Source of the DNA: PALSA-1335 sp965231025
Lineage (GTDB): Bacteria; Patescibacteriota; Gracilibacteria; UBA1369
NCBI GenBank assembly: GCA_965231025.1
Contig: OZ246407.1
Span: 434,001-498,000, forward strand
Direction of reading: 5' to 3'
Length of the DNA: 64,000 nt
Positions 33,454 to 42,082 of this stretch are shown piece by piece. The notes below the pieces were generated by a model. The model did not search any database. It saw only the letters and a program-made list of their open reading frames with translations, and was not told where the DNA came from. Every line of letters starts with the position of its first letter. The stretch's first letter is position 1. A program made the translations under genes and the position numbers.

Positions 33454-34701
33454 CTACAGGTCGCTGAAATCAAGGTCTAAAAGCTTGCGCTTCTCCGGCA
33501 GGGCCGGTTTTTCCTCACCCGGCTTCTGAAGGACGTCTTCAACGGTGAGTTGCTTGACGGACTCAGTGCTTTCCTCCGGCTTCTCCGGGACCTGAAAAGC
33601 GACGACGCTCATTGGATAATCTTCAACTTCACCGTCCTGCTGGCGTTTGATGACCCTTCTCATAAGGTCGCCGATGATATCATTGAGCCTTTTGCCCCTC
33701 TTAAGCTGAGCTGTGATCAATTGCCCGATTGTTTTGTCATAATAATGTTCAATGCCGCCGAAAGACTTCATGAAGTCCGTCGTTGCCACAATGACAACCT
33801 CACCCGGGGCAGCCATCAGGGATTCTACTTCCGGTCTGAAGGTTTCATCGGTTTGCCCCGCCGACATGGTCAAAATACCTTCAATTCGCTTCGGGGTCGC
33901 GCCGGTGGCTTTGGAATATTTTTCAAGGATTTCCGCTCTCCTCTTCATCGGGAGTTTTGCCTTTGACATGGTCGCGCTGACAGTCTGGGGAGTAACTTTC
34001 ACGAGGTTCCCGCTGTGGGTGTCCAGGACAAAACAGTGAACGTCACCGGCCTTCATGACATCAATCGCATACAACTGGTCATCCGGATTGTCTTTTTTCA
34101 TGGTAAGCCCAAGGAGCGAAAGACGGTGCTTTGGGACCTCAAGTTCCTTTTTCATCCCGTTAACCTGGTCATTGACGCGACCAAAAACCTCGGTCATGTG
34201 CGGAGGTTCCATGCGTTGTAAATCGTAGCCCGCGGATATGGAAGCAGCATTTGCAAGGGCGGCGGACTCAGGGCCCTCGCTCATGCCATGGCTCATGACT
34301 ACCTGGAGCCCGTTACCATCCGGAGTTTTGATCATCACAAAGCCGTCACGGTTTTCAGGGTACTCTCCGTTTGGTTTTGGGAGCCCCGGAGTCGTGTACG
34401 CAACCACATCAGCCCCCTGGAAACGTGAACTGATGGCAACCGGCTGCTTGCTGCCGCTTTCAATGATACCCACAAAAGGTTTTTCAAGTTTTTCTTCAAG
34501 AATTTCTTCACCGCTTCGAGTGAGGACATCGCCCGCATCAAGTTCCAACGGAGTAAGTACTTCTTTGACTCTTGCTCTGGTTTCCTCAAGGGAGGCATCT
34601 ACAGCCGCCTCTTTTTTCAAACCTTTTCTCTTCACCTCAAACGGATGTTCCGCGCGTTCGTGGTGTTCTGAACCCTGTGGTATTTTTGGTGCTGCTCCCA
34701 T
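33454..34701 (-). CDS. Divergent PP2C-like protein, probably not an active phosphatase
   Basis: A 415-residue protein whose layout follows the PP2C fold. It has N-R-D-G-F (residues 117-121, family N-E/Q-D), then S-H-G-M-S-E-G where an active enzyme has D-G-M/H-G-G, then A-G-D-V-H-C-F-V-L-D in place of G-D-S-R-A-Y. Later come T-M-S-A-G, V-I-V-A-T-T-D-F (family S-D-G-L) and a closing E-D-Y-P-M-S-V-V-A-F (family D-N-x-T). The DG aspartate is lost, so metal binding and catalysis are doubtful. Family assignment is my reading of the motif order. ATG 34701 is chosen because the -10 box lies only three bases before the earlier ATG at 34725. Confidence 0.6.
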   Translation of the reverse strand: MGAAPKIPQGSEHHERAEHPFEVKRKGLKKEAAVDASLEETRARVKEVLTPLELDAGDVLTRSGEEILEEKLEKPFVGIIESGSKQPVAISSRFQGADVVAYTTPGLPKPNGEYPENRDGFVMIKTPDGNGLQVVMSHGMSEGPESAALANAASISAGYDLQRMEPPHMTEVFGRVNDQVNGMKKELEVPKHRLSLLGLTMKKDNPDDQLYAIDVMKAGDVHCFVLDTHSGNLVKVTPQTVSATMSKAKLPMKRRAEILEKYSKATGATPKRIEGILTMSAGQTDETFRPEVESLMAAPGEVVIVATTDFMKSFGGIEHYYDKTIGQLITAQLKRGKRLNDIIGDLMRRVIKRQQDGEVEDYPMSVVAFQVPEKPEESTESVKQLTVEDVLQKPGEEKPALPEKRKLLDLDFSDL

Positions 34702-34728
34702 AATTGTTTGGTTTAATGAATTCATATT

Positions 34729-34757
34729 ATTATAACAAAATAATTACAGATTGGCAA
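34729..34757 (-). promoter_or_regulatory. Promoter of the PP2C-like gene
   Basis: Minus strand TTGCCA (34752-34757), 17-base spacer, perfect TATAAT (34729-34734). Confidence 0.75.
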
Positions 34758-34821
34758 TGATATGTTGTGTGTCAGATATGGATAACGCATGAATTCAAAA
34801 AATATTACAGGTACGTAAAAA

Positions 34822-34836
34822 ACACCCACCCGTGGG
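34822..34836 (-). terminator. Short hairpin with T-run after purF
   Basis: On the minus strand CCCA-CGGG-TGGG (34825-34836) is followed by TGTTTTTTACG, about 60 bases after the purF stop. The stem is only four pairs, so this is a weak call. Confidence 0.4.
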
Positions 34837-34898
34837 CAGACCTAAAAAACAGCTTCAATAAGAAGAAAACCGGGGATCTTATGGGGTTTCGAAGGGCA

Positions 34899-36416
34899 CT
34901 AAATCAGCGTCAGCTGATCATCTTTGGCTCCGTCCCCCAACTCTTCATCGAGCTGGTGGACGTTTCCGCGGGCGGATTCGGCCTTGGCCAAAAGTTCCTT
35001 GGTGACTTCGGCCGTGGGATACTTCCCGCTCATGCAGGCGTAGCAGAAATTGGTAATCTTTGGATTGCCTTCTTTGGCCGAATCCACAAGATCGTCGACT
35101 TCCTGGTAGAACAGCTCGTCGGCCCCGATAACCTTGCAGATCTGGTCAACCGTCAGTCCGTTGGCGACCAGTTCCTTCTTGGTGGGCATGTCGACCCCAT
35201 AGACGCACGGGCTGATAATCTGGGGAGCCGCTGAGGCAAAATAAACCTTTTTAGCTCCGGCTTCGCGGATCATTTCGATGATCTTTTTTGAAGTATTTCC
35301 GCGGACAATCGAATCATCGACCAGTAAAACGTTTCTCCCCTCAATTTCCAGTTTGATCGGATTGAGCTTGTAGTGGATGGATTTTTTCCGGATCTCCTGG
35401 CCCGGCATGATAAAAGTTCTGCCGATGTAGCGGTTTTTCACGAGGCCTTCACGGTACTTGATGCCCAGTTCCTGGGCCAAAGCAAGGGCGGAACTCCGGG
35501 CGGAATCGGGGACGGGAACCACGACGTCGATGTTGAGCTTCGCCTTTTTGATTTTTTGGGCTAGTTTCACGCCCATGCGCATTCTTGTCTTGTACACGCT
35601 CACTCCGTCCTGCATCGAATCCGGGCGGGCTATGTACACGTGTTCGAAAATGCAGGGGGCCCAATGCTTTCTTGCGACCTGCTTGCGGTGGACGACCCTC
35701 TTGGTATCGATGAACACGACCTCTCCGGGCTGAACGTCGGAAACAAGGTCGTACCCAAGGGTATCCAGAGTGACGCTTTCTGAAGCGAAAATATACTCCG
35801 GAAGCATTTCGGTTTTCCTCATCCCGAAAGAGAGGGGACGTATCCCGTACGGATCGCGGAACGCCATGAGGCCGTAACCCGCAATGACGGCAATGACGGA
35901 ATAACTACCCTTCAACCTCTTGAAGACATTCTCCATCGCGGCAAAAAGAATTTCGGGAGTGATCGCGTAAGTTCTGACCCTCTTGCTCCGGAGCGTGTCA
36001 CGGATGCCCTGGGCGACAACGTTCAACAAAAGCTCAGAATCGGATTTGGTGTTCAGGTAGCGCAAATCCACTTTCAGCACCTCGTCTTTCAGTTCATCGT
36101 AATTGGTGAGATTTCCGTTATGGATCAGGGCGACGCCAAAAGGGGAGTTCACAAAGAACGGCTGCGCCTCAGCGGCATCATAGCTTCCAGCGGTGGGATA
36201 ACGGACGTGTCCGATTCCAACGGTTCCCCTCAAACGGAGCATGTTTTTGGTGTGGAAAACGTCCCTCACCAGCCCATTGCCCTTTTTCAAATGAAAGTGG
36301 TCCTCATACGTCATGATTCCGGCGGAATCCTGGCCCCGGTGCTGCAGAACGGTCAGTCCGTCAAAGATTTCCTGAGCGATCGGTTTGTTCCCCATAATGC
36401 CTAAAATTCCACACAT
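34899..36416 (-). CDS. purF: Amidophosphoribosyltransferase
   Basis: A 505-residue enzyme for the first committed step of purine synthesis, making phosphoribosylamine from PRPP and glutamine. The mature N-terminus would be Cys2 (M-C-G-I-L-G), the glutaminase nucleophile, with no propeptide. Glutamine-domain motifs (L-Q-H-R-G-Q-D-S-A-G, I-G-H-V-R-Y-P-T-A-G) and the PRPP loop (L-L-V-D-D-S-I-V-R-G-N-T) are intact. It follows folD by 11 bases, likely one transcript. Confidence 0.96.
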   Translation of the reverse strand: MCGILGIMGNKPIAQEIFDGLTVLQHRGQDSAGIMTYEDHFHLKKGNGLVRDVFHTKNMLRLRGTVGIGHVRYPTAGSYDAAEAQPFFVNSPFGVALIHNGNLTNYDELKDEVLKVDLRYLNTKSDSELLLNVVAQGIRDTLRSKRVRTYAITPEILFAAMENVFKRLKGSYSVIAVIAGYGLMAFRDPYGIRPLSFGMRKTEMLPEYIFASESVTLDTLGYDLVSDVQPGEVVFIDTKRVVHRKQVARKHWAPCIFEHVYIARPDSMQDGVSVYKTRMRMGVKLAQKIKKAKLNIDVVVPVPDSARSSALALAQELGIKYREGLVKNRYIGRTFIMPGQEIRKKSIHYKLNPIKLEIEGRNVLLVDDSIVRGNTSKKIIEMIREAGAKKVYFASAAPQIISPCVYGVDMPTKKELVANGLTVDQICKVIGADELFYQEVDDLVDSAKEGNPKITNFCYACMSGKYPTAEVTKELLAKAESARGNVHQLDEELGDGAKDDQLTLI

Positions 36417-36427
36417 AAACGAAAGCG

Positions 36428-37294
36428 TTAAGAAGCGAAATTCGGGTTCTGTTTGAGAACCGCATGAACAACGTTTTCCATAAGGCAGCCGACGGTCATG
36501 GGGCCGCAGCCTCCCGGAACAGGGGTAATAAACTTCGTTTTGGGCGCAACCTCATCAAAATCCACATCGCCCACAAGTTTGCCTTCCTTGTTGCGGTTAA
36601 TCCCGACATCCACAACGATAGCGCCTTCTTTAACCATCTCTTTGGTGATAAGTTTTTCTTTGCCCACAGCCACAATCAGCAGATCGGCGCGGCGGGTGTG
36701 AAAGCCCAGATCCTTGGTTTTGCTGTTGCAGATGGTAACTGTTGCGCCCCGGTTCTGGAGCATAATGCCCAAAGGCTTGCCGACGGTATTGCTTGCCCCG
36801 ACCATGGTCACTTCCATGCTTTTTACCTCGATTTTGTAATATTCGAGCAGTCTGATGACCCCAAGGGGAGTGCATGGGGCCAGGTCCTCAAACTCAGTGC
36901 TGAGAAACATTTTGCCGAGGTTGTAGGCGGTAAAACCATCCACATCTTTGTTCGGGGCCACTGCCTTCAACACCTTTGGCGTTTCCACATGTTTGGGTAA
37001 TGGCAGCTGGACAATAAAGCCGTGGACCGTTGCGTCGTTATTCAGTTTCTCCACAAGGTCTATCATGCTCCGGGTGTCCACCTCCTCGGGTTTCAGGTGG
37101 ATGAATTCGGAAACGATTCCCGTCTGTTCCGAAGCCTTGCGTTTTTGCTTGATGTATGACAAAGAGGCCGGATCGTCTCCGACCAGGACAATGACAAGTT
37201 TTGGAAATATATTCTTCTCTTTTAAGGCCGCAACTTTCCCTTGGAGTTTGGAGTAAAGTTCCGAAGCGACCTTTTTTCCATCCAGCAGCTGCAT
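36428..37294 (-). CDS. folD: Methylene-THF dehydrogenase / methenyl-THF cyclohydrolase
   Basis: A 288-residue bifunctional FolD supplying formyl-tetrahydrofolate for purine synthesis and interconverting one-carbon units. The substrate segment S-Y-I-K-Q-K contains the catalytic Lys, and V-Q-L-P-L-P-K-H, P-C-T-P-L-G, G-A-S-N-T-V-G-K-P and P-V-P-G-G-C-G-P-M-T-V are all present (the usual R-S of the NADP loop is replaced by N-T). ATG 37294 matches the family start M-Q-L-L-D-G-K; the frame is open to 37366. Just upstream of purF. Confidence 0.95.
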   Translation of the reverse strand: MQLLDGKKVASELYSKLQGKVAALKEKNIFPKLVIVLVGDDPASLSYIKQKRKASEQTGIVSEFIHLKPEEVDTRSMIDLVEKLNNDATVHGFIVQLPLPKHVETPKVLKAVAPNKDVDGFTAYNLGKMFLSTEFEDLAPCTPLGVIRLLEYYKIEVKSMEVTMVGASNTVGKPLGIMLQNRGATVTICNSKTKDLGFHTRRADLLIVAVGKEKLITKEMVKEGAIVVDVGINRNKEGKLVGDVDFDEVAPKTKFITPVPGGCGPMTVGCLMENVVHAVLKQNPNFAS

Positions 37295-37444
37295 GGAGAA
37301 AATAAAAAGTGAAGGAATCCCCACGGAGCGCTGAGTGCGAGGTGGGAAGCGACGCCATGCTAACACGCGGAAAGGGGAAATTCAAGGCTACATGCGTGCA
37401 GAAAGGCGTTCAAAAAGGGAGGACCAGTACCAGTTCGCCAAGCC

Positions 37445-37488
37445 AATAAAATCTAAAATAAATAAATTTTACTTTTTTAGATTTTATT
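37445..37488. terminator. Long AT-only inverted repeat after tmk
   Basis: AATAAAATCTAAAA (37445-37458) and TTTTAGATTTTATT (37475-37488) are a perfect 14-base inverted repeat around a 16-base loop. It lies 20 bases after the tmk stop on the minus strand, ahead of folD. The near-absence of G/C makes a weak terminator; it may be a bidirectional terminator or another structural element. Confidence 0.5.
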
Positions 37489-37507
37489 TGAACTCGACTA
37501 TCATAAA

Positions 37508-38122
37508 CTAACCCTCCTTACCGACGTGCTGATTTTCAATGAAGTTTTTTACCGCATGCCAGATCAGCTCGGCCGTGTCGGGAATATTCTGTTGAATCTC
37601 AATCTTCTGCCATTTATACCGCTCGCCAAGCTGAACAAAAATTTTACTCACAGAAGCAAGCAACTCAGTATTTTGCTCATGAATATGATATTTTTCGGTT
37701 GCGCGCGGATCGCGGTAACCGGTCATCAGGAGAGAAAAATCTTCCTTCATTAAGCCGCTATTGAGCGTTTCCATAAACTCAAGGTCGAGCCCCTTGGCCA
37801 TCCCCCAGGCAATTCCGGTACCGGTATAATCCTCGGCCACGACCACTTTCCCTTCTTCAAGATACGCCCTGAGTCGGGGTTCAAAATCCCTGCGGTTTTG
37901 GGTGAACAGCGTCTGCAAATCCTTCTCTGGAATTTGTTGTCCGCCCTGTCCACGCAAAATACTGTTCAGTTTCGTTCCGGTGGGATCAAGATCGTAAATC
38001 GGGTATTTCAAACTCACCACATCATAACCCTCCCGCTTCAACCGTTCGCAGAGTATTCTGCAGTGGGTAGATTTCCCGATGTTATTCACTCCATAAACCG
38101 CTATAAATAAACCTTTTGCCAT
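37508..38122 (-). CDS. tmk: Thymidylate kinase-like protein
   Basis: A 204-residue P-loop kinase. The nucleotide loop is G-V-N-N-I-G-K-S-T near residues 11-19, close to the thymidylate kinase form. The E-D-Y-T-G-T-G-I-A-W-G motif corresponds to the dTMP kinase D-R-Y segment, with Asp-Tyr instead of Arg-Tyr, which is unusual. It should phosphorylate dTMP made by ThyA. It starts 30 bases after dut on the same strand, a sensible pairing for thymidine nucleotide supply. Confidence 0.82.
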   Translation of the reverse strand: MAKGLFIAVYGVNNIGKSTHCRILCERLKREGYDVVSLKYPIYDLDPTGTKLNSILRGQGGQQIPEKDLQTLFTQNRRDFEPRLRAYLEEGKVVVAEDYTGTGIAWGMAKGLDLEFMETLNSGLMKEDFSLLMTGYRDPRATEKYHIHEQNTELLASVSKIFVQLGERYKWQKIEIQQNIPDTAELIWHAVKNFIENQHVGKEG

Positions 38123-38152
38123 GTATAAATATTTTATACAAGAGTAATAAAT

Positions 38153-38602
38153 TTATACTGAACCGGCGGCATGTCCGCCCGTGCTCCCAAAGCCACCCCG
38201 GCTCGGCTTGATCATCGTATCGACCTCTTCCCAGTCAAACTTGTCGATATGGACAAAAACGCCCTGCGCGATCTTATCGCCCCGGTGAATAAGTACGCCC
38301 TGATCGGTAAAGTTGTACACCTGGATTTTGATCTCGTCCTCGGGGCCGCAGTAATCATGGTCGATGATCCCAATGCCGTGGGGCGTCAGCAGGCCCTTTT
38401 TTTTTGGAGTCGAACTCCTGGACGCCACGACCAGCATGTAATCGGACGGGACCTCAACAATGATGTTTCCCGGAATAAGCGCAATGGTATGGGGCGCAAT
38501 GGCGGTCTCTTCCCTGGCCAGGATATCAAACCCCACCGACCCGGCGGTTTCATAAACGGGCAGAGGCAAACCCTTGTCGACCCTTTTAATGGTAACGTTC
38601 AT
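38153..38602 (-). CDS. dut: Deoxyuridine triphosphatase
   Basis: A 149-residue trimeric dUTPase that removes dUTP and provides dUMP for ThyA. Motifs in order: S-V-G-F-D-I near residue 20, S-R-S-S-T-P-K-K-K-G (motif II), G-I-I-D-H-D-Y-C-G (motif III), R-G-D-K-I-A-Q-G-V-F and the C-terminal R-G-G-F-G-S-T-G-G-H lid. ATG 38602 chosen; the frame is open to 38623. Confidence 0.95.
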   Translation of the reverse strand: MNVTIKRVDKGLPLPVYETAGSVGFDILAREETAIAPHTIALIPGNIIVEVPSDYMLVVASRSSTPKKKGLLTPHGIGIIDHDYCGPEDEIKIQVYNFTDQGVLIHRGDKIAQGVFVHIDKFDWEEVDTMIKPSRGGFGSTGGHAAGSV

Positions 38603-38666
38603 AATGCATTCGAAAATCTTCAATGAGCTTAACGCACTCCCCGGAATTTTACCACGTAATTTTGGA

Positions 38667-38695
38667 TTGGTGGGTGCCGTTACGCATGCTAGAAT
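38667..38695 (+). promoter_or_regulatory. Promoter of the DUF1385 gene
   Basis: TTGGTG (38667-38672), 17-base spacer, extended -10 TGCTAGAAT (hexamer 38690-38695), 25 bases before ATG 38721. Confidence 0.6.
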
Positions 38696-38720
38696 CCCCT
38701 ACAAGCACTAACTTCTGTTT

Positions 38721-39731
38721 ATGAACACGAAAGCTGCACAAAAAATAGATTTCGCGGTCGGAGGCCAGGCGGTTATCGAAGGCGTCATGATGCGTTCCCC
38801 AAACTTTGTCACCATTGCCGTACGCAAACCGAAAGGGGACATTATTCTTAAAGATGAAAGATTCAGGAGCATCGCCGCTAAAATCCGTCTCCTCGGAATT
38901 CCACTGGTGCGCGGAGTGATAAACCTTTTTGAAATGATGGTCATCGGAATGAGGATGATCAACTTTTCCGCAAGCCAGGCCATCGGCGATGACGATGACG
39001 ACAGTCCCGACAAAACAGGGGAAGAAGGGGCAGATGCTGCGTCCTCCAGGGGTAAATCAATCGGGAAAATTGGAATGGCGGTGTCGTTCATCCTCTCGTT
39101 GGCATTTTCACTTGGGTTAAGTCTCTTCCTTTTTAAATTTTTGCCCCTTTGGATCACCGATTATCTCAGCAAAACCTTTACGGTGCTCAACGAGAACTAC
39201 CTCTATTATAATTTCGTGGATGGTGTCCTTAAGACAACGTTTTTTGTGGTGTACATAGCCCTCCTGGGGCTTATGCCAAGCCTCCATCGCGTGTTCCAGT
39301 ATCACGGTGCGGAGCACAAATCCATCTATACCTACGAAAAAGGCCTCCCTCTGAACATCGAAAGCGCCAAGAAAATGACCCGGTTCCACCCGCGCTGCGG
39401 AACAAGCTTTATCCTGGTCGTATTTTTGCTGAGTATTTTTATCTACACATTTGTACCGCGCCAGCCGGATTTCTGGATGAACTTCGCCACACGGGTGGCT
39501 TTCCTTCCTCTCGTCGCCGGTGTAGCATACGAAGTACTGAAGTGGAGCGCCAAATATGCCGAAAATCCCTGGGTGAGGTTGATCACCCTGCCGGGGTTGA
39601 TGTTCCAGCGCATAACCACACAGGAACCTACGGACGACCAGCTTGAAGTCGCGCTGTCCGCACTCCGGAAAGCCCTTGAGCTGGAAGAAAACCGGTTGAC
39701 AGCGCCTGAACCGGCCCTGGACGTCCATTAA
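38721..39731 (+). CDS. DUF1385 membrane protein (YqhQ-like)
   Basis: A 336-residue DUF1385 protein. It opens with the family hallmark G-G-Q-A-V-I-E-G-V-M-M-R-S, has L-V-R-G-V-I-N-L-F-E-M-M, then an Asp-rich loop and about five membrane spans. The conserved Y-H-G-A-E-H-K-S-I-Y-T-Y-E and F-H-P-R-C-G-T-S-F segments, rich in His, Glu and Cys, suggest a metal or active site, but the function is unknown. The small membrane protein gene follows after 9 bases. Confidence 0.9.
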   Translation: MNTKAAQKIDFAVGGQAVIEGVMMRSPNFVTIAVRKPKGDIILKDERFRSIAAKIRLLGIPLVRGVINLFEMMVIGMRMINFSASQAIGDDDDDSPDKTGEEGADAASSRGKSIGKIGMAVSFILSLAFSLGLSLFLFKFLPLWITDYLSKTFTVLNENYLYYNFVDGVLKTTFFVVYIALLGLMPSLHRVFQYHGAEHKSIYTYEKGLPLNIESAKKMTRFHPRCGTSFILVVFLLSIFIYTFVPRQPDFWMNFATRVAFLPLVAGVAYEVLKWSAKYAENPWVRLITLPGLMFQRITTQEPTDDQLEVALSALRKALELEENRLTAPEPALDVH

Positions 39732-39740
39732 CAAAAAACC

Positions 39741-40055
39741 ATGCCCAACACCGAACTGAAAAAATATCTTCCCCTTTTTGTAGCCGGAGGCATCGCCATC
39801 ATAGTGGCGGGTTACTATTTGATCAGCGGACGTGGAAACCTGGATAACAATCTCAGGCAGCTCGAACAATCCAAGCCGGTAGAAAAGGTGGAAACCACCA
39901 GCAACAACAGCGTTGTTGTGCGCTGCAAAAACGGAGAAAGTTATGAAATCGTATACGAACCCGGCCAGACAAACTACCAGGATCTTGTGTACAACAAATG
40001 CGGGGATGCCGGGGTGGAAGTGGATGTGGGAACAACAACACAGCAAACAGAATAA
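39741..40055 (+). CDS. Hypothetical membrane-anchored protein, 104 residues
   Basis: Not recognised. One N-terminal membrane span (Y-L-P-L-F-V-A-G-G-I-A-I-I-V-A-G) followed by a small soluble domain with two cysteines (V-R-C-K-N-G and N-K-C-G-D) that could form a disulfide outside the cell. Likely co-transcribed with the DUF1385 gene. Confidence 0.7.
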   Translation: MPNTELKKYLPLFVAGGIAIIVAGYYLISGRGNLDNNLRQLEQSKPVEKVETTSNNSVVVRCKNGESYEIVYEPGQTNYQDLVYNKCGDAGVEVDVGTTTQQTE

Positions 40056-40066
40056 CTCGGAATCAA

Positions 40067-40096
40067 AAAATCCCCCGATGATTTCCGGGGGATTTT
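40067..40096. terminator. Bidirectional terminator between convergent genes
   Basis: AAAATCCCCC (40067-40076) pairs with GGGGGATTTT (40087-40096). On the minus strand it is followed by six T, ending the rplK-rplA transcript; on the plus strand by four T, ending the DUF1385 transcript. Confidence 0.92.
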
Positions 40097-40136
40097 GAAG
40101 GTGTGCTGATAAATGTGACTCGTTGAGGTGTCGCGT

Positions 40137-40841
40137 TTATTTTAACGCAGCCATAAGGTCTGGAAGGTCCAGCGTGATGCCCGGGCCCATGGATGTCGCA
40201 ACACTCACGTTCTTGATGTATGTTCCTTTGACGGCGGCGGGTTTTGAATCGCTCACGGCTTTGACGAAGGCGATGAGGTTTTCCTTCAGCTGTTGTTCCC
40301 CGAAGGAAGCCTTCCCGAAAATCTGATGGATCTGAGCCTGCTTGTCGGTGCGGTATTCAACCTTGCCCTTCTTGATTTCACCGATCGTTTTGCCGATTTC
40401 AACGGTGACCGTCCCGGCCTTGGGATTCGGCATGAGGCCTTTGGTACCCAAAATCTTGGCGATCTTTCCAAGGCTCTTCATGGCGTCCGGCGTTGCCACT
40501 GCGACGTCAAAATCCATAAAACCTTTGGTGATATCTTCAATCAGATCTTCCATTCCGGCCCTTTCGGCTCCTGCAGCCTTGGCCTCTTTGGCTTTTTCTT
40601 CACTGACAAAAGCGATGACGCGGACCTGTCTGCCCGTGCCGTTTGGAAGTGGAACCGTGGAACGGACCATCTGTTCGGCGTGGGTCGGATCGACACCGAG
40701 GCGCATGTGAACCTCACAGCTGGAATCAAACTTCGTCGTGGAAGTTTTCTTTAAAAGAGCCACCGCCTCATCAAGAGTGTAAGTGGTTTTCCCTTCGAGC
40801 AGCTTGGCGGCCGCTACGTATTTCTTGCCATGTTTGGACAT
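40137..40841 (-). CDS. rplA: 50S ribosomal protein L1
   Basis: A 234-residue uL1, full length, opening with K-H-G-K-K-Y and containing the family block L-G-T-K-G-L-M-P-N-P-K-A-G-T-V and the C-terminal S-V-A-T-S-M-G-P-G-I. L1 forms the ribosomal stalk and in many bacteria represses its own operon. It is separated from rplK by an extra membrane-protein gene. Confidence 0.97.
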   Translation of the reverse strand: MSKHGKKYVAAAKLLEGKTTYTLDEAVALLKKTSTTKFDSSCEVHMRLGVDPTHAEQMVRSTVPLPNGTGRQVRVIAFVSEEKAKEAKAAGAERAGMEDLIEDITKGFMDFDVAVATPDAMKSLGKIAKILGTKGLMPNPKAGTVTVEIGKTIGEIKKGKVEYRTDKQAQIHQIFGKASFGEQQLKENLIAFVKAVSDSKPAAVKGTYIKNVSVATSMGPGITLDLPDLMAALK

Positions 40842-40900
40842 AAAAAGTTTTTTGCGTGGTGATAACGGCCTTCGGGGCCTCCCACTATGATAATAAAAGA

Positions 40901-41365
40901 TTAATTGTCTTTTTCTTCTTCTTCACGCTTGCGCGCCTCGCTCTGGATGATGTTCCAGTGGAAGAGCCAGATGGGCAGACCGATGGCGATTTGAGCGAGT
41001 GAGATGGAAAACTCACGGCCAAGGTTCGCACGATTTACGCGTTCATTCTGTTCTTTCTCGGCCACCTTGCACTCTTCAACCTCCTGGGTCGTAGGAGTGA
41101 TCATACGTTTACCCTCTTTATCCGCAGGATCGGGATACGACTGTGCGCATTGCCCTTTAAAACCAGGATAAATCGGCTGCGCATAATACATGTCGCTCTG
41201 GTCAACCTGGAAAACATAATGCTGAAGAACATTGTTGATGATCCCCACCGAACCGAAAATAAAGGTGATCAAACCTATGAGCGTGACCAGGTAAAGATAA
41301 ACGTTGCGGATTATCTGCATGGACTTTCCCTTGGGTTTTCCTGGTTGTGTGTTTTCCTGAGCCAT
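40901..41365 (-). CDS. Hypothetical two-span membrane protein between rplK and rplA
   Basis: Not firmly recognised. A 154-residue protein with an N-terminal span (Y-L-V-T-L-I-G-L-I-T-F-I-F-G), a Tyr/Pro-rich extracellular loop with two cysteines (Q-C-A-Q-S and E-C-K-V), and a second span near residues 120-140 ending in an acidic/basic tail. rplK and rplA are adjacent in most bacteria, so this is an insertion in a conserved operon on the same strand. Confidence 0.7.
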   Translation of the reverse strand: MAQENTQPGKPKGKSMQIIRNVYLYLVTLIGLITFIFGSVGIINNVLQHYVFQVDQSDMYYAQPIYPGFKGQCAQSYPDPADKEGKRMITPTTQEVEECKVAEKEQNERVNRANLGREFSISLAQIAIGLPIWLFHWNIIQSEARKREEEEKDN

Positions 41366-41415
41366 AAAAGAAAATCAAAAACAAATCCCTACATTCTAAA
41401 TTCTAACCCCTAAGA

Positions 41416-41841
41416 TTACTCTTCAACCATCACGCCCATGTTTCGGGCTGTTCCGGCGACGGTCTTCATGGCCGCTTCCACATCGTGGCAGTTCAGATCC
41501 GGCATTTTGGTTTCAGCAATCTGACGAAGCTGTGCCTTGGTAATGGTGCCAATCTTGTTCTTGTTTGGCTCACCGGAACCCTTTTGAAGGCCGAGAGCCT
41601 TTAAAATAAGGATCGAAGCCGGCGCGGTCTTCATGATGAAGGTGAAACTCTTGTCCTTGTAGACGGAAATCTCCACAGGAACAATGGTGTCTCCCAATGC
41701 CTTGGTGGCGTTGTTGAATTTGTTGCAGAAATCAGGAATATTTAAGCCGTGCTGACCGAGAGCTGGGCCGATTGGAGGAGCAGGATTTGCCTTGCCGGCG
41801 GCAATCTGGAGCTTAATAACGGTTTGAAGTTCTTTTGCCAT
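41416..41841 (-). CDS. rplK: 50S ribosomal protein L11
   Basis: A 141-residue uL11 with the Pro-rich A-N-P-A-P-P-I-G-P-A-L-G-Q-H-G segment and C-terminal G-T-A-R-N-M-G-V. Binds the GTPase-associated centre of 23S rRNA. Normally directly downstream of nusG; here two extra genes lie between. Confidence 0.97.
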   Translation of the reverse strand: MAKELQTVIKLQIAAGKANPAPPIGPALGQHGLNIPDFCNKFNNATKALGDTIVPVEISVYKDKSFTFIMKTAPASILILKALGLQKGSGEPNKNKIGTITKAQLRQIAETKMPDLNCHDVEAAMKTVAGTARNMGVMVEE

Positions 41842-42082
41842 AAAATTAATTTATCTTAAATATTCAAATAATTAATATCACAACTTATACTATCTAAATC
41901 ATTTTCTAATTTAAGTGACTAAACACACTTAGTTAAAAATTGATTTAAGAAGCAAAAAATAGCTAAATTGCTAATATAATCTACTGAATTTTACAAAAAA
42001 TGCAAACAATTCCCTCCAAAAGCAATAAAAATAGCCAAAACACATATAAAACATAAAACCCATGAAGAATTACTGAGCCCAC
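41842..42082. other. AT-rich spacer upstream of rplK
   Basis: A strongly AT-rich interval with no open gene. TATAAG-like hexamers occur on the minus strand about 50-60 bases before rplK and may start a new transcript for rplK. Its composition continues that of the HEPN-like gene, suggesting both came in together. Confidence 0.45.
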
